64,000 bases of DNA from Bacteroidetes bacterium UBA4416 (GCA_002390745.1 DGQK01000063.1:1-64000), one strand, 5' to 3'. Counted from the first letter of the stretch, positions 35,165-44,520 are shown. A program made the numbers and translations. Notes: a model not told the origin generated them from the sequence alone.

Positions 35165-36085
35165 TCAGAGCGTGATGGTACGGCCTTCCGTTGCCAGAGA
35201 TACGTTCTGAAACACGGGCCTTGCCTCGTTGAGGAAGTCATCGAGCTCCGTATAGCGGGCAGAGAAATGCCCCAGCAGAAGGTGTTTGGCATTGGCGAGT
35301 GCCGCCATCTGCGCTGCTTGCGAGGCAGTACTGTGAAAGGTAACCGCTGCCCGGTCGATGCGGTCTTCAAGGAAGGTTGCTTCATGGTACAGCAGATCGA
35401 CACCTGCAATGGATTCTGCAAGCCCTTCAAAAAAACGCGTGTCGCTGCAAAAGGCATAGCTGCGGGGCGGCGGAGGGTCGAAGGTGAGCTCCTCATTCCG
35501 GATGGTGTTCCCGTGGTTATCTACCGCATCCATTCCTTTCTTGAGCTTGTGGATCTCTGAGAAAGACACTTCCAGCTTCTCGAGTTTGTATTTATCAATA
35601 TTCCGTGGCAGCGGCTTCTCCCTGAATAAAAAGCCGGTGGTGCGGATGCGGTGCTGCAAAGGAAAACTATAGACTTCCACCTTATCATCTTCCCAGAGCA
35701 GCTCTTTGTGCTCTGCCTGTGTGGCGACAAAGCGGAGAGGATAGCTTAAATACGTATCGGAATATTTGTGAATAACGGAAATGACTTCCTCCAGTTCTTT
35801 GGGGCCGTAAATGGTGAGCTCGTTTTTTCTCCCCAGCAGGTGCATGCTGGCCAGGAAACCGGGCAGGCCAAGGAAATGATCGCCGTGCAGGTGACTGATG
35901 AAAATATGATTGACGCTCTGGAAGCGGGTCTTATAGCGCCGCATCTGGATCTGCGTTCCTTCGCCGCAGTCAATCAAAAAAAACCGCTCAGCAATGTTAA
36001 GCAGCTGAGCGGTTGGATTCCTGGAAGATGTAGGAGTAGCGGCGCTACTTCCTAGTATTAATAATTCGAAGGTTTGGACAGACAT
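35165..36085 (-). CDS. rnz: Ribonuclease Z
   Basis: A 306-aa zinc-dependent endonuclease that trims tRNA 3' trailers. The metallo-beta-lactamase motif HLHGDH follows LIDCGEGTQIQMRR, and SDTRFFEGL plus LLGHFSARY supply further family motifs. Length fits the short bacterial form. tRNA-Glu in this window lacks an encoded CCA, in keeping with RNase Z processing. It lies 33 bases after a T9SS cargo gene and may share its transcript. Confidence 0.96.
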   Translation of the reverse strand: MSVQTFELLILGSSAATPTSSRNPTAQLLNIAERFFLIDCGEGTQIQMRRYKTRFQSVNHIFISHLHGDHFLGLPGFLASMHLLGRKNELTIYGPKELEEVISVIHKYSDTYLSYPLRFVATQAEHKELLWEDDKVEVYSFPLQHRIRTTGFLFREKPLPRNIDKYKLEKLEVSFSEIHKLKKGMDAVDNHGNTIRNEELTFDPPPPRSYAFCSDTRFFEGLAESIAGVDLLYHEATFLEDRIDRAAVTFHSTASQAAQMAALANAKHLLLGHFSARYTELDDFLNEARPVFQNVSLATEGRTITL

Positions 36086-36118
36086 AAGCTATGAGGACAC
36101 CTTCAAAAAAGGCAGTAT

Positions 36119-36970
36119 TTAGTTAGCGTTGTGGTTTACCATCAGGCGCTTGGCTTCTACATGGTTCTTGTATTTCACGGTATAGATGTACATACCGGAA
36201 GCCCAGCCTGCTGCATTGATTTCAAAAGCATTTTCGCCGATCGCTGTTTTGGCGGATTCCTGGTGAATAACAGCACCAAGGGCATTGTATACCGTGAGTG
36301 TTGCGGCATCCTGCTCTTCTGCGTAATAGCGGATTTTTGCTGTGCCTGAAACCGGGTTCGGCTCATTTTGCATCACGCCGAATTTGTCTTTGGAAATTTC
36401 TTTCAGGCCTACAGGGGCAGGGTTGATTTTGATGATGTAATACTTCAGCGTTTGTGTGGTGATGTTGCTGCCGGTGCTCACATTGGGCGACGACGGACAG
36501 GTAGAGGTTACCAGGCCAGGGTTTCCGAAAGCTGAGATCTGCATTTGTAAGGTGTAGGTGCCGGCTGTGGTCGGTGTTCCGTAGATGCTGGCGCAGTTGT
36601 TGGCATTGCCCGGGAATTTCAGGGAAGGCGCTCCGTTCACGGTTCCGTTAGCGACAGCTGCCGTAGAAGAGCCGAGCATCAGGCCCGGAGGCATGTTGTA
36701 GTTGGTCACGCCGGTTGGTGTAGACACCTCGAAACGCGTAAAGCAGATCCTTACCGGATTCTGAACGGTGTCTTTCGGTACTTTCACCGTGAGGTTCTGC
36801 ACGTAAGGCACGCCTACGGTGCCGACCATGAAGTTAGTAGCGCTGTCGGGCCATACACCTACTTTATTACTGGCGATAAAGGCCGCATCCAGGGAGCAGG
36901 TAGGCGCTGTTTGCGACACCATGGTAAAGGAGCCAACAAGGGCAAGAAACGAAACGTAAATTTTTTTCAT
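36119..36970 (-). CDS. Secreted protein with T9SS sorting domain
   Basis: A 283-aa protein with a signal peptide (MKKIYVSFLALVGSFTMVSQ). The middle part (about 20-190) is Thr/Pro/Asn-rich, beta-type and of unknown function, with Cys residues at the start and within NNCASIYG. Residues about 205-283 are a type A T9SS C-terminal sorting domain: NEPNPVSGTAKIRYY, then VYNALGAVIHQ, and GMYIYTVKYKNHVEAKRLMV. It should be exported to the cell surface. Confidence 0.85.
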   Translation of the reverse strand: MKKIYVSFLALVGSFTMVSQTAPTCSLDAAFIASNKVGVWPDSATNFMVGTVGVPYVQNLTVKVPKDTVQNPVRICFTRFEVSTPTGVTNYNMPPGLMLGSSTAAVANGTVNGAPSLKFPGNANNCASIYGTPTTAGTYTLQMQISAFGNPGLVTSTCPSSPNVSTGSNITTQTLKYYIIKINPAPVGLKEISKDKFGVMQNEPNPVSGTAKIRYYAEEQDAATLTVYNALGAVIHQESAKTAIGENAFEINAAGWASGMYIYTVKYKNHVEAKRLMVNHNAN

Positions 36971-37073
36971 AGGGTGAGTGGTTTTTTGGTTTTATGTAAA
37001 TTTAATGATTTTACATATCACAATGAATTTACACAGCAAATAAAGCCCTAAGTTTTTAACAGGAACGGATGAA

Positions 37074-37997
37074 TTACTGCCTGCCGGCGAGCAGGAACAT
37101 CACGGCCATACGCACTGCCACGCCGTTCTCCACCTGGTCGAGGATAATGGACTGATCGCTGTCGGCCACATCGCTGGTAATCTCCACGCCGCGGTTGATC
37201 GGGCCCGGGTGCATAACGACGATCTTTTTAGGAAGAGAATCCAACAAGTCCTTATTCAAGCCGTAGAGCATCGTGTATTCGCGGATCGACGGGAAGAATT
37301 TGATATCCTGCCGCTCGAGCTGGATCCGCAGCATATTGGCCACATCGCACCACTCGAGGGTTTTGCGCAGATCACTTTCCACTTTTACACCAAGGGATTC
37401 TATGTATTTGGGGATAAGTGTTGTAGGGCCGCACACTTTTACTTCCGCTCCAAGTTTTTGCAGGCAGAAGATATTGGACAAAGCCACGCGTGAATGGAGG
37501 ATGTCACCGATAATGGCAATCTTCTTTCCTTTGAGATCGCCAAGTTTTTCCTGCATGGAAAAGGCATCGAGCAAAGCCTGCGTCGGGTGTTCGTGGGCAC
37601 CGTCGCCGGCATTGACGATCTTCGCGTTGACGCGCTTCGATAAAAATTCGGCGGCACCGGCGCTGGAATGGCGCATCACCACCATATCCACTTTCATCGC
37701 CAGGATGTTATTCACCGTATCGATCAGGGTTTCTCCTTTTTTTACCGAAGAGGATGCCGCAGAAAAATTCACGACATCTGCGCTCAGGCGCTTTTGCGCC
37801 AGCTCAAAGGATAAGCGGGTGCGCGTGGAATTCTCGAAAAAGAGGTTGGCAACCGTAATATCTCTCAGGGAAGGCACTTTCTTAATGGGGCGGTTGATCA
37901 CCTCCTTAAAGTTTTTAGCGGTTTCCAGTATTAACTGAATATCCCCGGTGGTGATATTCTTAATTCCTAATAGATGGTTAACGCTTAAGCTGCTCAT
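37074..37997 (-). CDS. pyrB: Aspartate carbamoyltransferase catalytic chain
   Basis: A 307-aa enzyme that makes carbamoyl-aspartate in pyrimidine synthesis. Motifs are FFENSTRTRLSFELAQKRL (carbamoyl-phosphate loop), HPTQALLDAFSM, and MHPGPINRGVEI near the C-terminus. No regulatory chain pyrI lies nearby. It is on the same strand as pyrR, with a DinB-like gene and a palindrome between them. Confidence 0.97.
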   Translation of the reverse strand: MSSLSVNHLLGIKNITTGDIQLILETAKNFKEVINRPIKKVPSLRDITVANLFFENSTRTRLSFELAQKRLSADVVNFSAASSSVKKGETLIDTVNNILAMKVDMVVMRHSSAGAAEFLSKRVNAKIVNAGDGAHEHPTQALLDAFSMQEKLGDLKGKKIAIIGDILHSRVALSNIFCLQKLGAEVKVCGPTTLIPKYIESLGVKVESDLRKTLEWCDVANMLRIQLERQDIKFFPSIREYTMLYGLNKDLLDSLPKKIVVMHPGPINRGVEITSDVADSDQSIILDQVENGVAVRMAVMFLLAGRQ

Positions 37998-38062
37998 AGT
38001 TTAATTGGAGAATGGTTGAGTTGGTTAGCTATTGATTTATAAATTTCCTGTATGTTTCTGGC

Positions 38063-38107
38063 TTCGAGAGCCTCAGCCAGCGGTAACCGGTGGTTGAGGC
38101 TCTCGAA
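38063..38107. repeat. Palindromic dispersed-repeat-like element
   Basis: Two 21-base arms (38063-38083 and 38087-38107) are complementary at 19 positions around a TAA centre. The outer arm starts TTCGAGAGCCTCA. A partial copy of the same wording is seen at the left edge of the window (positions 2-16), and a weaker one near 13750. It lies between the DinB-like gene and pyrB and resembles a REP-type element. Confidence 0.65.
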
Positions 38108-38122
38108 ACCACCTTGATGATT

Positions 38123-38629
38123 TTAAAAATACCGTTCTTTCATTACATTTACATGATGCTTGCCATGCCCGCATATGGTATAGCCCAGCGATACGACGTT
38201 GGTAATACCCGATGCCATCGCTCCCTTATTCAGCAGCTCTTTCTCTCCCAGTTGCTTAAACAAAAAAATAGTCGACCGTCTCACCACATCAAATTCCTCG
38301 GCCAGCATCAACAGGTCTGTATGGCTGAGATTGGCATTGGCGGCATAGTCGTTCTCCTCAAAAGAGGGAAGCGTTTGTTGTTCGCCACGAGCAAAGCATA
38401 ACGCTCTGTAGCTGAAAATGCGCTCCGTGTCGATCACGTGGTTGATCACCTGCTTTATCGTCCATTTGCCGGGAGCATAAGCATGGTCCGCCTTCGCTTC
38501 AGGAATACTTTTGATGAAACTTAAAAAGGCATCCTGGTCGTTCTCCAGGGCGGAAATAACATCGTTCTCGGGCACCAGCTCAATGTACCTTGAGAAATAC
38601 GGAATATGATCTTCAGCTTTTGGCCTCAT
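38123..38629 (-). CDS. DinB family protein
   Basis: A 168-aa four-helix-bundle protein of the DinB/YfiT type, metal-dependent thiol-transferase or related. Putative metal ligands are the His in QVINHVIDTE and those in CGHGKHHVNVM near the C-terminus. The actual reaction is unknown for most members. ATG 38629 is preferred over an upstream TTG, because it begins one base after the pyrR stop, implying cotranscription with pyrR. Confidence 0.87.
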   Translation of the reverse strand: MRPKAEDHIPYFSRYIELVPENDVISALENDQDAFLSFIKSIPEAKADHAYAPGKWTIKQVINHVIDTERIFSYRALCFARGEQQTLPSFEENDYAANANLSHTDLLMLAEEFDVVRRSTIFLFKQLGEKELLNKGAMASGITNVVSLGYTICGHGKHHVNVMKERYF

Positions 38630-38630
38630 G

Positions 38631-39161
38631 TTATTTATCAATTAACGTGACACGGTCTTTCTTATCGGTTTCCGCCCACTCTACCCTCACGTTCTGCGTT
38701 TCGATAGAGTCGATCACCAGGCCAATGTATTTTGCCTGGATAGGCACGTTGCGGCTAAAGCGCCTGTCGACCAACACCAGCAGCTCCACATCTTTAGGCC
38801 GGCCAAAAGCCAGCATGGCATCCAGTCCTGCGCGGATAGTGCGGCCGGTAAACAACACGTCATCCACCAGGATCACATTCTTGTCTTCAATGATAAAATC
38901 GATATTGGTTTTATTGGGCTTGAGCTCTTTTTTGCGGAAGTCGTCGCGGTAAAAGGTAGTATCCAGATCTCCGCAACGTACTTTCTTCTTTAAGATACCT
39001 TCCAGCAATTTCTGAATACGATGCGCCAGGTAAATTCCCCGCGGTTGCAGGCCAATGATAACACTGTTGCTAAAATCGTTGTGAACTTCTATTAACTGAT
39101 AACAAAGGCGGGTAAGTGTTACTTCTAATTGTTTATTTTCTAATAAAACTTTAGGTTTCAC
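38631..39161 (-). CDS. pyrR: PyrR bifunctional protein / phosphoribosyltransferase
   Basis: A 176-aa PRTase-fold protein, the usual PyrR size. The PRPP loop is VILVDDVLFTGRTIRAGLDAM, and GLQPRGIYLAHR matches the family's GI-R-RG segment. In other bacteria PyrR regulates pyrimidine genes and has uracil phosphoribosyltransferase activity. It begins with GTG at 39161 (AKPK-like N-terminus), as no ATG is available near. Being two genes upstream of pyrB on the same strand fits pyrimidine control; no PyrR-binding attenuator was identified. Confidence 0.92.
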   Translation of the reverse strand: MKPKVLLENKQLEVTLTRLCYQLIEVHNDFSNSVIIGLQPRGIYLAHRIQKLLEGILKKKVRCGDLDTTFYRDDFRKKELKPNKTNIDFIIEDKNVILVDDVLFTGRTIRAGLDAMLAFGRPKDVELLVLVDRRFSRNVPIQAKYIGLVIDSIETQNVRVEWAETDKKDRVTLIDK

Positions 39162-39255
39162 TGCTATAATTTTTTAAAAATAGTAATATATTTTACAAAG
39201 AGCAAATACACACCCGGCCTCCGGCCATCCCCTCTTGTCAGCGGGGAATAGAACA

Positions 39256-40524
39256 TTACATGAAAATAGTCTGTGTCCTGTCCGGGCCGATAGAAACGAT
39301 GCTGATAGGTACTTCCACTAATTTCTCGATGTACTTCACATAGTCTGTCAATTCTTTCGGCAAAGCCTCTTTGCTGGTCATTTTTGTCAGATCCACGTTC
39401 CAGCCTTTCACCTCTTCATATACCGGCGTCACATCCGACGGCTCTATGCTGAAAGGCAGGTAATCGATCTTTTCGCCTTTGTGCATGTAATGCGTGCACA
39501 CCTGCAAGGTATCGAAATCAGAAAGCACATCGGCTTTCATCATCATTAACTCGGTGACGCCGTTGATGTCGATGGCGTATTTCAGGGCCGGAATGTCGAG
39601 CCAGCCGCAACGGCGCGCACGGCCTGTAGTCGCGCCAAATTCACGGCCTACCTGGCGTATCTTCTCACCTACTTCGTTGTCGAGCTCTGTGGGGAAAGGC
39701 CCGCTGCCCACGCGTGTGCAGTATGCTTTGAAGATCCCGATCACATTCCCGATCTTATTCGGGGCAATGCCCAGGCCATTGCAGGCACCGGCACATATCG
39801 TGTTGGAAGAAGTAACGAAAGGATAAGAGCCGAAATCGATGTCCAGCAGAGAGCCCTGCGCTCCTTCGGCCAGGATCTTTTTTCCTTTTTTAATGGCGTC
39901 GTTGATAAAATGCTCAGTATCGATAAAGCTCAGTTTCTTCAGTTCTTCGATGGCCGCAAACCAGGTTGGCTCAAGCTCGGCGAGGTTATACTCAAACTTA
40001 TGGAACTCCAGCAGCTGCTTGTGCTTATCTACCAGGGCATTGTATTTTTCCTTGAAATCAGGGCTTTCGATATCACCCACGCGCAGGCCGTTACGGCCGG
40101 TTTTATCCATGTAGGTTGGCCCGATGCCTTTCAGCGTGGAACCGATCTTATTTTTTCCTTTGGCGGCTTCGCTGGCGGCGTCCAGCAGGCGGTGTGTGGG
40201 CAGGATCAGGTGCGCGCGTTTGCTGATCACCAGTTTTTTATTAACGTCGACGCCCATACCAACGAGCGCATCGATCTCTTTTTTGAAGATCACCGGGTCG
40301 ATCACCACGCCATTTCCTACGACGTTGAGTGCCGTTGGATGAAAAATTCCGCTGGGGATCGTGTGCAACACGTGCTTGATACCGTTGAATTCCAGCGTGT
40401 GGCCGGCATTCGGTCCGCCCTGGAAACGGGCAATGATATCATAGTTAGGAGTTAAAACGTCAACGATTTTTCCTTTTCCTTCGTCGCCCCATTGCAGGCC
40501 TAATAACACATCCGATTTCATCAT
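39256..40524 (-). CDS. purA: Adenylosuccinate synthetase
   Basis: A 422-aa enzyme forming adenylosuccinate from IMP, aspartate and GTP. The N-terminal LLGLQWGDEGKGKIVDVL is the GTP-binding loop; GGPNAGHTLEF, GVVIDPV and the TTGRARRCGWLD segment are also diagnostic. Start 40524 is preferred because family proteins begin just before the GDEGKG loop and because a promoter box (40551-40558) lies inside the longer upstream reading. An ATG three bases further on is equally possible. Confidence 0.97.
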   Translation of the reverse strand: MMKSDVLLGLQWGDEGKGKIVDVLTPNYDIIARFQGGPNAGHTLEFNGIKHVLHTIPSGIFHPTALNVVGNGVVIDPVIFKKEIDALVGMGVDVNKKLVISKRAHLILPTHRLLDAASEAAKGKNKIGSTLKGIGPTYMDKTGRNGLRVGDIESPDFKEKYNALVDKHKQLLEFHKFEYNLAELEPTWFAAIEELKKLSFIDTEHFINDAIKKGKKILAEGAQGSLLDIDFGSYPFVTSSNTICAGACNGLGIAPNKIGNVIGIFKAYCTRVGSGPFPTELDNEVGEKIRQVGREFGATTGRARRCGWLDIPALKYAIDINGVTELMMMKADVLSDFDTLQVCTHYMHKGEKIDYLPFSIEPSDVTPVYEEVKGWNVDLTKMTSKEALPKELTDYVKYIEKLVEVPISIVSIGPDRTQTIFM

Positions 40525-40550
40525 AATCTCTACTTTGTTTAAAAAGCCTT

Positions 40551-40582
40551 CAAATTTACGATTCATGCCGGAATATCAGCAA
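40551..40582 (-). promoter_or_regulatory. Promoter of purA
   Basis: On the minus strand TTG, 21 bases, then TAAATTTG (40558-40551) match the Bacteroidota consensus. Its position decides the purA start at 40524 rather than at the ATG 40566. Confidence 0.6.
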
Positions 40583-40728
40583 TAACAAATGAACAATTGT
40601 AAAGTTTTATTAAAATATTACCGTCAATTTCACGGAAAACGGAGAAAAAACAGTCCGGAAATCACGGTAGAAATACCTTTCCAGCTATGAGAAACACATA
40701 TCTCATCCTGTTCACTATATCAACATAA

Positions 40729-41490
40729 TCAAATCTCTATTTCCAGCCCGTCATAAGCAATCTCGATAAAGCCGGGAAGCTCTTTGGAAACAGTATCGTG
40801 CAGCCCCATCTGGTGCGAAATATGCGTGAGGTAGGCTTTTTCGGGCTTTAGCTCTTTCAGAAGGTTCACAGCCTCATCGAGGGTGTAATGCGAAATATGC
40901 TCCTCGCGACGCAAGGCATTAATCACGATGATCCTGGAGCCTTTGATCTTTTCTTTTTCTTCCCTCGAAATGAAATTGGCATCGGTGATGTACGTGAAAT
41001 CTTTGATGCGGTAAGCTTTTACCGGGAGCTTGTAATGCATCACCTCGATGGGCGTAAAGGTGATTTCCTTGATCGTAAAAGGCTCGTTGCGCACGGTATA
41101 AAGGTCTACCTCCGGAATGCCAGGGTATTTCTCATCGGCAAAGATGTAGGCAAACTCACGCTTCAGCGCTTCCTGCACGCGAGCGGTGGCATATACCGGC
41201 ATGCGCACCTTATTAAAAAAGTTGAAGGCTTTCACTTCATCGAGCCCTGCAATGTGATCCTTGTGTTCATGCGTAAACACCACGGCATCCAGCGTCTTTA
41301 ATTGTTTTCGCAGCAGCTGCTGCCTGAAATCCGGTCCCGAATCGATGACGATATTGGCCTGGCCGCTTTGCACCAATATGGAGGAACGAAGCCTCTTATC
41401 TTTAGGGTTGGTTGAACGACACACCTCGCATTCGCAGCATAAGATGGGAACGCCCTGTGAGGTGCCGGTGCCTAAAAATGTCACTTTCAT
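40729..41490 (-). CDS. PhnP-like metallo-beta-lactamase hydrolase
   Basis: A 253-aa protein of the MBL-fold phosphodiesterase group. The N-terminus MKVTFLGTGTSQGVPILCCECEVC has the Cys cluster of PhnP-like enzymes, and the metal-binding motif is THEHKDHIAGLDE; later His residues lie in HYKLPV and LTHISHQMG. It probably hydrolyses a phosphodiester, substrate unknown. Its ATG overlaps the rhomboid stop by one base (TAATG), so translation is probably coupled. Confidence 0.88.
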   Translation of the reverse strand: MKVTFLGTGTSQGVPILCCECEVCRSTNPKDKRLRSSILVQSGQANIVIDSGPDFRQQLLRKQLKTLDAVVFTHEHKDHIAGLDEVKAFNFFNKVRMPVYATARVQEALKREFAYIFADEKYPGIPEVDLYTVRNEPFTIKEITFTPIEVMHYKLPVKAYRIKDFTYITDANFISREEKEKIKGSRIIVINALRREEHISHYTLDEAVNLLKELKPEKAYLTHISHQMGLHDTVSKELPGFIEIAYDGLEIEI

Positions 41491-42134
41491 TAATGAATGC
41501 TTATCAACTTGAAAAACACGTCTTTGTTCAATAGTCCCACAGCCAGTGTAAACACAACACCATAGATAGCGCCCCAGAAATGGGCTTCGTGGCCAATATT
41601 GTCCACCGCCTGGCCGCTTTGCTTACGCTTGCTCAGGTAATAGCTGATGCCAAGGTAGGCGATCCCGAAGATCCAGGCAGGCATGGGAATAAAAAAGAAG
41701 CCGAGCATGCTGGTGGGGGCGCATAAAATATAGGCAAAGATGATCGCGTTGATAGCGCCACTGGCCCCCAGCGATGTATAGTACTGGTTATTTTTGTTTT
41801 TGAAATATTCTGAAATGGAAGAAGCATAAATAGCACCCGTATACAGGAGAATATAATATACCGTTCCCAGTTTTCTGTCGGGCTCGCCCATAGGGCCTGC
41901 CAGGATAGGCATGATCTGTTTTTCTACCACCGGTCCGAAGATCCAGAGCGCATACATATTAAATGCCAGGTGCAGGTAGCTTCCGTGCAGGAAGGCATGC
42001 GACAGAAAACGGTAGTGCTGCCTGAAATGGTAAATGGAATACGGATGAAAGATATACTTAAACTTAATGTCAGGCTTTTCCATCGCATAAACGGAAAAGC
42101 CCACGTTGAGAATAAGCAAAACAATTGTGATCAT
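41490..42134 (-). CDS. Rhomboid family intramembrane serine protease
   Basis: A 214-aa membrane protein with about six helices. Rhomboid motifs are present: HLAFNMYALWIFG (His/Asn oxyanion residues), LGASGAINA with the GxSG serine, and IGHEAHFWGAIYG with the catalytic His. It should cleave single-pass membrane proteins within the bilayer; substrates are unknown. It precedes the PhnP-like gene by a TAATG overlap. Confidence 0.93.
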   Translation of the reverse strand: MITIVLLILNVGFSVYAMEKPDIKFKYIFHPYSIYHFRQHYRFLSHAFLHGSYLHLAFNMYALWIFGPVVEKQIMPILAGPMGEPDRKLGTVYYILLYTGAIYASSISEYFKNKNNQYYTSLGASGAINAIIFAYILCAPTSMLGFFFIPMPAWIFGIAYLGISYYLSKRKQSGQAVDNIGHEAHFWGAIYGVVFTLAVGLLNKDVFFKLISIH

Positions 42135-42177
42135 AAGCAGGGTTAATAAGCTACGAATATACTATATATTACGCATG

Positions 42178-42282
42178 AATACGAATATACAGATCAGGGT
42201 TTACAAATGGAACTACGAATTACATGTGAATATGCAAACAGAAAGAATCTGCGGCATTCGCATATTCCTGCTTATTCGTATT
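42178..42282. repeat. Intergenic inverted repeat flanking the rhomboid/monooxygenase spacer
   Basis: AATACGAATA (42178-42187) pairs perfectly with TATTCGTATT (42273-42282), the right arm touching the stop codon of the monooxygenase-like gene. The inner part has further degenerate complementary words. Function unknown. Confidence 0.5.
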
Positions 42283-42577
42283 ATTTGCTCAAACTCACCG
42301 TTTCGGTGCTCCAGGCTTCAGGCTTTGCATCGAACAGGGCCTTGGTTTTTGCCCATACCTCTTTGAAAAGCGCCGAGTTCCGGTAGGCTTCCAGGTATTT
42401 GGGATCTTCCCACAGGCTGTAGGTAAAGAAGATGGTTTTGTTATCCGCATCCTGCAACAGCTCTACGTGCGAGCAGCCTTCCATGGCGGCAATCAGCTCT
42501 TTTTTTGAATCGAACAGCGCCTTGAATTCTTCCACAGATTCAGGCCTGAAGGTCATTTTTACCAGTCTCTTAATCAT
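42281..42577 (-). CDS. Antibiotic biosynthesis monooxygenase (ABM) domain protein
   Basis: A 98-aa dimeric alpha-beta barrel type protein. The pattern MIKRLVKMTFRPESVEEFKALFDSKKELIAAMEGCSHVELLQD, with FFTYSLWEDPKYLEAYRNS, matches small ABM/quinol-monooxygenase-like proteins. The true reaction is unclear. Its ATG overlaps the end of the SAM hydrolase-like gene by eight bases, so the two are cotranslated. Confidence 0.85.
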   Translation of the reverse strand: MIKRLVKMTFRPESVEEFKALFDSKKELIAAMEGCSHVELLQDADNKTIFFTYSLWEDPKYLEAYRNSALFKEVWAKTKALFDAKPEAWSTETVSLSK

Positions 42578-43388
42578 AAATATCTATTACTATCCGGTCG
42601 ATCTTGTATTTGCTCAGCACATGTTTCCGGATCACGATCCTGGTAGCCGATTGCCCGAGGGAGGCGATCTCCAGCAGCCCCATGGAATTGAAAAAGCACA
42701 CCACGTCGCCGATCTTCACATCATCATAGGTGTTATAGATCTTCGTGATATTGCTTGAGGGCAGCGAAATGGAAAAGCGCCGGTTGCCCACTGCTTTCTC
42801 AAATTCCTCCCTGGTGATGCTGGTAATGAGGTTGCCGAAATCATCCTCGTAAAGCACCATCCCCTGTATATTTCCGGGCGTGGCAAAGGTTTCAAAGGCA
42901 TAGAGCTTGCAGTAATCCTGGGCCGGCGAAGAAAACTCTTCCGGCGGAACTCCCCCGATCAGCTTCATGGCCACATCCACAAACACATCCCTGAGGTAAA
43001 ACGGGTGCTGCTGCTCATTCTCATAATACAGCTGATACACCGGCTCATGAAAGCCTTTGTCGATGAGCGTCAGCACGCCATTGTCGGGGCAAATAATGTA
43101 CTGCCCTTTATACTTTGTGAGCAGGTAGCGGGTATTATCCACCGCAAGGTTATCGATCGTTTCGGAAGAGTTCAGAAATTTCACCGCAAAGAGGTGGATC
43201 GTATTTTCGGGGAAATAAGGCAACACACTTTTAAGGGCAAAGGCACCTTCGCTGTGCGCATGGCGGTTCACGCTACAGGCCACATCCACTACTTTGCAAT
43301 CGGGTTGACGGGAGTAGATCATGCCTTTTACCATCGCCAGGTATGGATCGCGATAGCCCAAATCGGTGGTAATGGTAATAACTGGCAT
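42570..43388 (-). CDS. SAM hydroxide adenosyltransferase (DUF62/SAM hydrolase family)
   Basis: A 272-aa enzyme of the fluorinase-related DUF62 family, which hydrolyses S-adenosylmethionine to adenosine and methionine. Motifs are ITTDLGYRDPYLAMVKGMI, the DVACSVNRH segment, and CPDNGVLTLI. The ATG at 43388 is preferred over an upstream GTG because family proteins begin MPxITxTTDxG. Physiological role is uncertain. Confidence 0.9.
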   Translation of the reverse strand: MPVITITTDLGYRDPYLAMVKGMIYSRQPDCKVVDVACSVNRHAHSEGAFALKSVLPYFPENTIHLFAVKFLNSSETIDNLAVDNTRYLLTKYKGQYIICPDNGVLTLIDKGFHEPVYQLYYENEQQHPFYLRDVFVDVAMKLIGGVPPEEFSSPAQDYCKLYAFETFATPGNIQGMVLYEDDFGNLITSITREEFEKAVGNRRFSISLPSSNITKIYNTYDDVKIGDVVCFFNSMGLLEIASLGQSATRIVIRKHVLSKYKIDRIVIDIYD

Positions 43389-43555
43389 CTCAGGCACTAA
43401 AGTTTAAACAACATCCGGAAACAGGTGTTTTATACATTAAAAACCGCCTGTTAAAAAAATGTATGGATCTATTTCAAAAGTAAATATTATTTTAGGCATA
43501 CTTTTTAGTGCTTCCGGCATTTGATTAACACGATTATTAACATAAAGATACTACC

Positions 43556-44515
43556 TTGACAGAAAAAACAATTACGATTGATAGCATAGAGCCTGTAGAG
43601 ATTTACGGCGTAAACGACGTAAAATTGAATGTTATCAAAAAATACTTCCCGAAGCTGAAGATCATTGCACGGGGGTATTCCATTAAAGTACTGGGCGAAG
43701 AAAGCGAGATCAACCTCTTTGAAAAGAAACTGAACATGCTGGTAGACTACTACCACAAGAACGGCCTGCTTACCGATACCGTCATAGAGCGCCTGCTGGG
43801 CCAAACGGGCGATAACATCCTTCAGGCCAAAGAAGAAGCTTCGGGCTCCGATATTATTTTGTTTGGCAACAGCGGCATGGTCATCAAGGCGCGTACCGAC
43901 AACCAGCGCAAAATGATGCAATCCGTTATGAAAAGCGATATGCTCTTTGCCATCGGGCCTGCGGGTACGGGCAAGACCTATACGGCTGTAGCCCTTGCTG
44001 TGAGAGCGCTCAAGAATAAAGAGGTGAAACGCATCATCCTTACGCGCCCCGCTGTGGAAGCAGGTGAAAACCTCGGCTTCCTGCCGGGCGACCTGAAGGA
44101 AAAGCTGGATCCTTACATGCAGCCGCTCTATGACGCGCTCTACGACATGGTGCCGCCCGACAAGCTCAACCAGTACATCGAAAGCAAAATCATCCAGATC
44201 GCACCTCTGGCCTTTATGCGCGGGCGTACCCTCGACAATGCCTTTGTGATCCTCGATGAGGCTCAGAATACAACCGAAAGCCAGATGAAAATGTTCCTGA
44301 CGAGGATGGGTGCCAATGCCAAATTCATCATCACAGGCGATATGACACAGGTCGATCTGCCGCGAAACCAGTCCTCGGGATTGCAGCAGGCCGTGCGCTT
44401 GCTGAAGAAAACGGAAGGCATCGATTTTGTGGAGCTTACCTCTGTGGATGTGATCAGGCACCGCCTGGTAAAAGCGATCATTGAAAGATACGAAGCAGAC
44501 TCTATTAAAAAGTGA
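43556..44515 (+). CDS. PhoH-like ATPase
   Basis: A 319-aa cytosolic P-loop ATPase. Walker A is GPAGTGKTYTAVALA and Walker B is FVILDEAQNTTESQMKMFLTRMG. The preceding ~110 residues (IYGVNDVKLNVIKKYFPKLKI) are the PhoH N-terminal domain. The start is a TTG at 43556, the only start giving the usual MTEKTI-like N-terminus; no ATG lies between it and the upstream gene-free stretch. Function in RNA metabolism is suspected for the family. Confidence 0.93.
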   Translation: MTEKTITIDSIEPVEIYGVNDVKLNVIKKYFPKLKIIARGYSIKVLGEESEINLFEKKLNMLVDYYHKNGLLTDTVIERLLGQTGDNILQAKEEASGSDIILFGNSGMVIKARTDNQRKMMQSVMKSDMLFAIGPAGTGKTYTAVALAVRALKNKEVKRIILTRPAVEAGENLGFLPGDLKEKLDPYMQPLYDALYDMVPPDKLNQYIESKIIQIAPLAFMRGRTLDNAFVILDEAQNTTESQMKMFLTRMGANAKFIITGDMTQVDLPRNQSSGLQQAVRLLKKTEGIDFVELTSVDVIRHRLVKAIIERYEADSIKK

Positions 44516-44520
44516 GACGT

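Noticed and set aside
38629..38641. TTG start for the DinB-like gene at 38641
   Set aside because: It would overlap the pyrR coding end; the ATG at 38629 follows the pyrR stop directly.
43505..44461. 318-codon open frame antisense to the phoH-like gene
   Set aside because: It lies fully opposite a clear PhoH-type protein, and its His/Gln/Phe-rich translation is the expected reflection of that gene's codons.
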